Of a stretch of DNA of 5,776 bases, positions 4,561 to 5,776 are shown in pieces. Each line of letters opens with the position of its first letter. Position 1 is the stretch's first letter. The notes under the pieces are model-generated. The model was not told where the DNA came from and did not search any database. It was given only the letters and a program-made list of their open reading frames with translations. Position numbers and translations under genes: made by a program. The stretch is from JAYEJW01 sp034716535 (GTDB lineage Bacteria; Pseudomonadota; Gammaproteobacteria; Chromatiales; Chromatiaceae), in the NCBI GenBank assembly GCA_034716535.1, contig JAYEJW010000595.1, positions 1 through 5,776 on the forward strand, read 5' to 3'.

Positions 4561-5776
4561 TCAGATGGTCTCTTGAACGAACAACAACACCACGACTAGG
4601 GACAGGACCGCCTTGGTCGTACCGACGATACCGCCGATGACCAGGGGCTGGCCGCCGGCCTGCTTGATGGACGCCACCGTGATCTGCATGCCGAGTCCGA
4701 CCAGACCGAAGGCGAACAGCCAGGTGATCCAGTTGCGGAAGGCGGCGACCTTCTTTGCGGTGTGCCGCACCGCCTTGTGGGTCTTCTTCAGGATGCCGTT
4801 GGCGTCCTTCGACAGGGTCTTGGCGTTTGCAAGCCCGCGCAGCACGTCGTCATCGTCCGGGGACATGACCTTGCCGCTCTCGATGAGCCGTGCGAGCGCC
4901 ACTTGCCGGTCCTGACGCTGCACCTTGCCGGCCTCGCCCTGCAGGGTGGCGACCTGCTCCTGTGAGAGGAGCTTCTCGGCGGCGATGTCGTTGTCGAAGT
5001 ACTTGCCCTTGTAATGCTCCGCAGGTGCGAAGATGCCGGTGGAGGACAGAGCGAACATGAGCAGGAAACCGATGACGAAGATCGGGAACTTATCGAAGAT
5101 CACGCGCCCGACGTTGACGCCCGGTGCGTTCTCCTCGCGCTTGACGTACCAAACCGCCAGCCACACGACGATGATCGGCAGAATCAATACGCGGGTGATG
5201 TTGAAGATCTCGGCAACCTTGAGGGTCTCGATACCATCGGGCTGGTAGGCCAAGGCCGCACCCGCTACCTGGGCGGAGTTGAGGATGCCGGTGCCTGCCC
5301 AGGCACCGAACTGCACGTGGCCCATGTCGAGCAGGTGGCCGATCACCGGAAACAGGAACATGCACCCGACGCCCCATAACAGGATGGTGCCGATCGTATA
5401 GGCGATCTCCACGGATTTGGCCTGCACGACCGGGGCGGAGGCCACCGTGGCGGAGACGCCGCACACCCCCATGCCGGCGGAGAGCACCCCGCCCATGGAG
5501 TTGGGGATGTTTCTGCGCGCCCCGAACCAGAGCACCATGCCCACCGACCCCAGCACGAAGAAGCCGATCATCACCACGGAGAGGGCCCCGAGCTGGCGCA
5601 GCTCCGCCGCGGAGTAGAGGGTTCCGAGCAGGATGACACCCGTCTTCAGGCCCAGGCGCGAGAGCCGCACCCCGTTCTCGGCCCAGCGCGGTACCTTGAA
5701 GACGTTCACCACCAGGATACCGGCCACGATGCCCAGCACCACGTAGTTCAGTCCGAGCACCTGATGCAGGTACTTG
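4561..5776 (-). CDS. YeiH-family putative sulfate exporter, 5' end beyond the window
   Basis: About 404 residues are present. The frame is open at the window edge, and the GTG at 5760 is probably internal because KYLHQ precedes it in frame. The family (YeiH/UPF0324, putative sulfate exporter) consists of inner-membrane carriers whose substrate is mostly predicted, not shown. Numbering from that GTG, hydrophobic helices lie at about 5-20, 38-50, 60-80, 120-143, 190-206 and 225-243, with the last ones at 343-361 and 372-396. Family-type conserved stretches are GGVLSAGMGVCGVSATVASAP (starting at 90) with its CG-SA core, and FGAWAGTGILNSAQVAGAAL (151-170). Unusual is a hydrophilic, Lys/Asp-rich segment of about 95 residues (249-342) between two helices. 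It contains a DDDD run and long helix-like stretches, as if a soluble or coiled-coil domain were inserted. The gene overlaps no neighbour and is followed at 13 bp by a 53-aa membrane protein gene. Confidence 0.88.
   Translation of the reverse strand, partial: KYLHQVLGLNYVVLGIVAGILVVNVFKVPRWAENGVRLSRLGLKTGVILLGTLYSAAELRQLGALSVVMIGFFVLGSVGMVLWFGARRNIPNSMGGVLSAGMGVCGVSATVASAPVVQAKSVEIAYTIGTILLWGVGCMFLFPVIGHLLDMGHVQFGAWAGTGILNSAQVAGAALAYQPDGIETLKVAEIFNITRVLILPIIVVWLAVWYVKREENAPGVNVGRVIFDKFPIFVIGFLLMFALSSTGIFAPAEHYKGKYFDNDIAAEKLLSQEQVATLQGEAGKVQRQDRQVALARLIESGKVMSPDDDDVLRGLANAKTLSKDANGILKKTHKAVRHTAKKVAAFRNWITWLFAFGLVGLGMQITVASIKQAGGQPLVIGGIVGTTKAVLSLVVVLLFVQETI

Overview
The window is GC-rich proteobacterial DNA. 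Small exported and membrane proteins, a UspA-type protein and a YeiH-type transporter, with strong GGAGG-type ribosome binding sites, suggest a Gammaproteobacterium. A sulfur-metabolising Chromatiales-type host is possible, but this is inference and no marker gene fixes the taxon.

The left part (about 1-2470) looks like an accessory zone of broken mobile and regulatory genes around one intact gene. Bases 1-263 hold no recognisable gene, but they carry short inverted repeats and end in a perfect 17-bp tandem duplication. Directly after that (264-587, +) lies the ATP-binding end of a sensor histidine kinase, cut at its 5' side and carrying an in-frame TAG. Convergent to it is an intact gene for an exported protein with four EF-hand loops spaced exactly 43 residues apart (706-1299, -). 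Next comes a serine recombinase that has lost its catalytic N-terminus (1471-1944, -). A fragment resembling the start of an ISL3-type transposase (2153-2470, +) follows.

The middle (2434-3109) is a self-contained unit. It has a 19-bp palindrome, a strong ribosome binding site, a gene for an exported protein of unknown family (2483-3052, +) and a stem-loop just downstream that probably ends transcription.

The right part (3280-5776) is a compact minus-strand cluster. It reads, in order of transcription: a YeiH-family putative sulfate exporter running off the window edge, a 53-residue single-helix membrane protein starting 13 bp after the exporter stop, a perfect 11-bp-stem hairpin, a UspA-family protein with a TTG start, and a protein with a C-terminal membrane helix whose ATG overlaps the UspA stop (ATGA). 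Spacing suggests two coupled pairs separated by a terminator or attenuator. A plausible joint role is anion efflux at the membrane plus a stress-response module, but no function beyond family level is shown by the sequence.

The most rewarding items are the overlooked 53-aa membrane protein next to the exporter, the hairpin that separates it from the UspA gene, the 43-residue EF-hand repeat, and the orphan exported protein with its palindromic upstream site.
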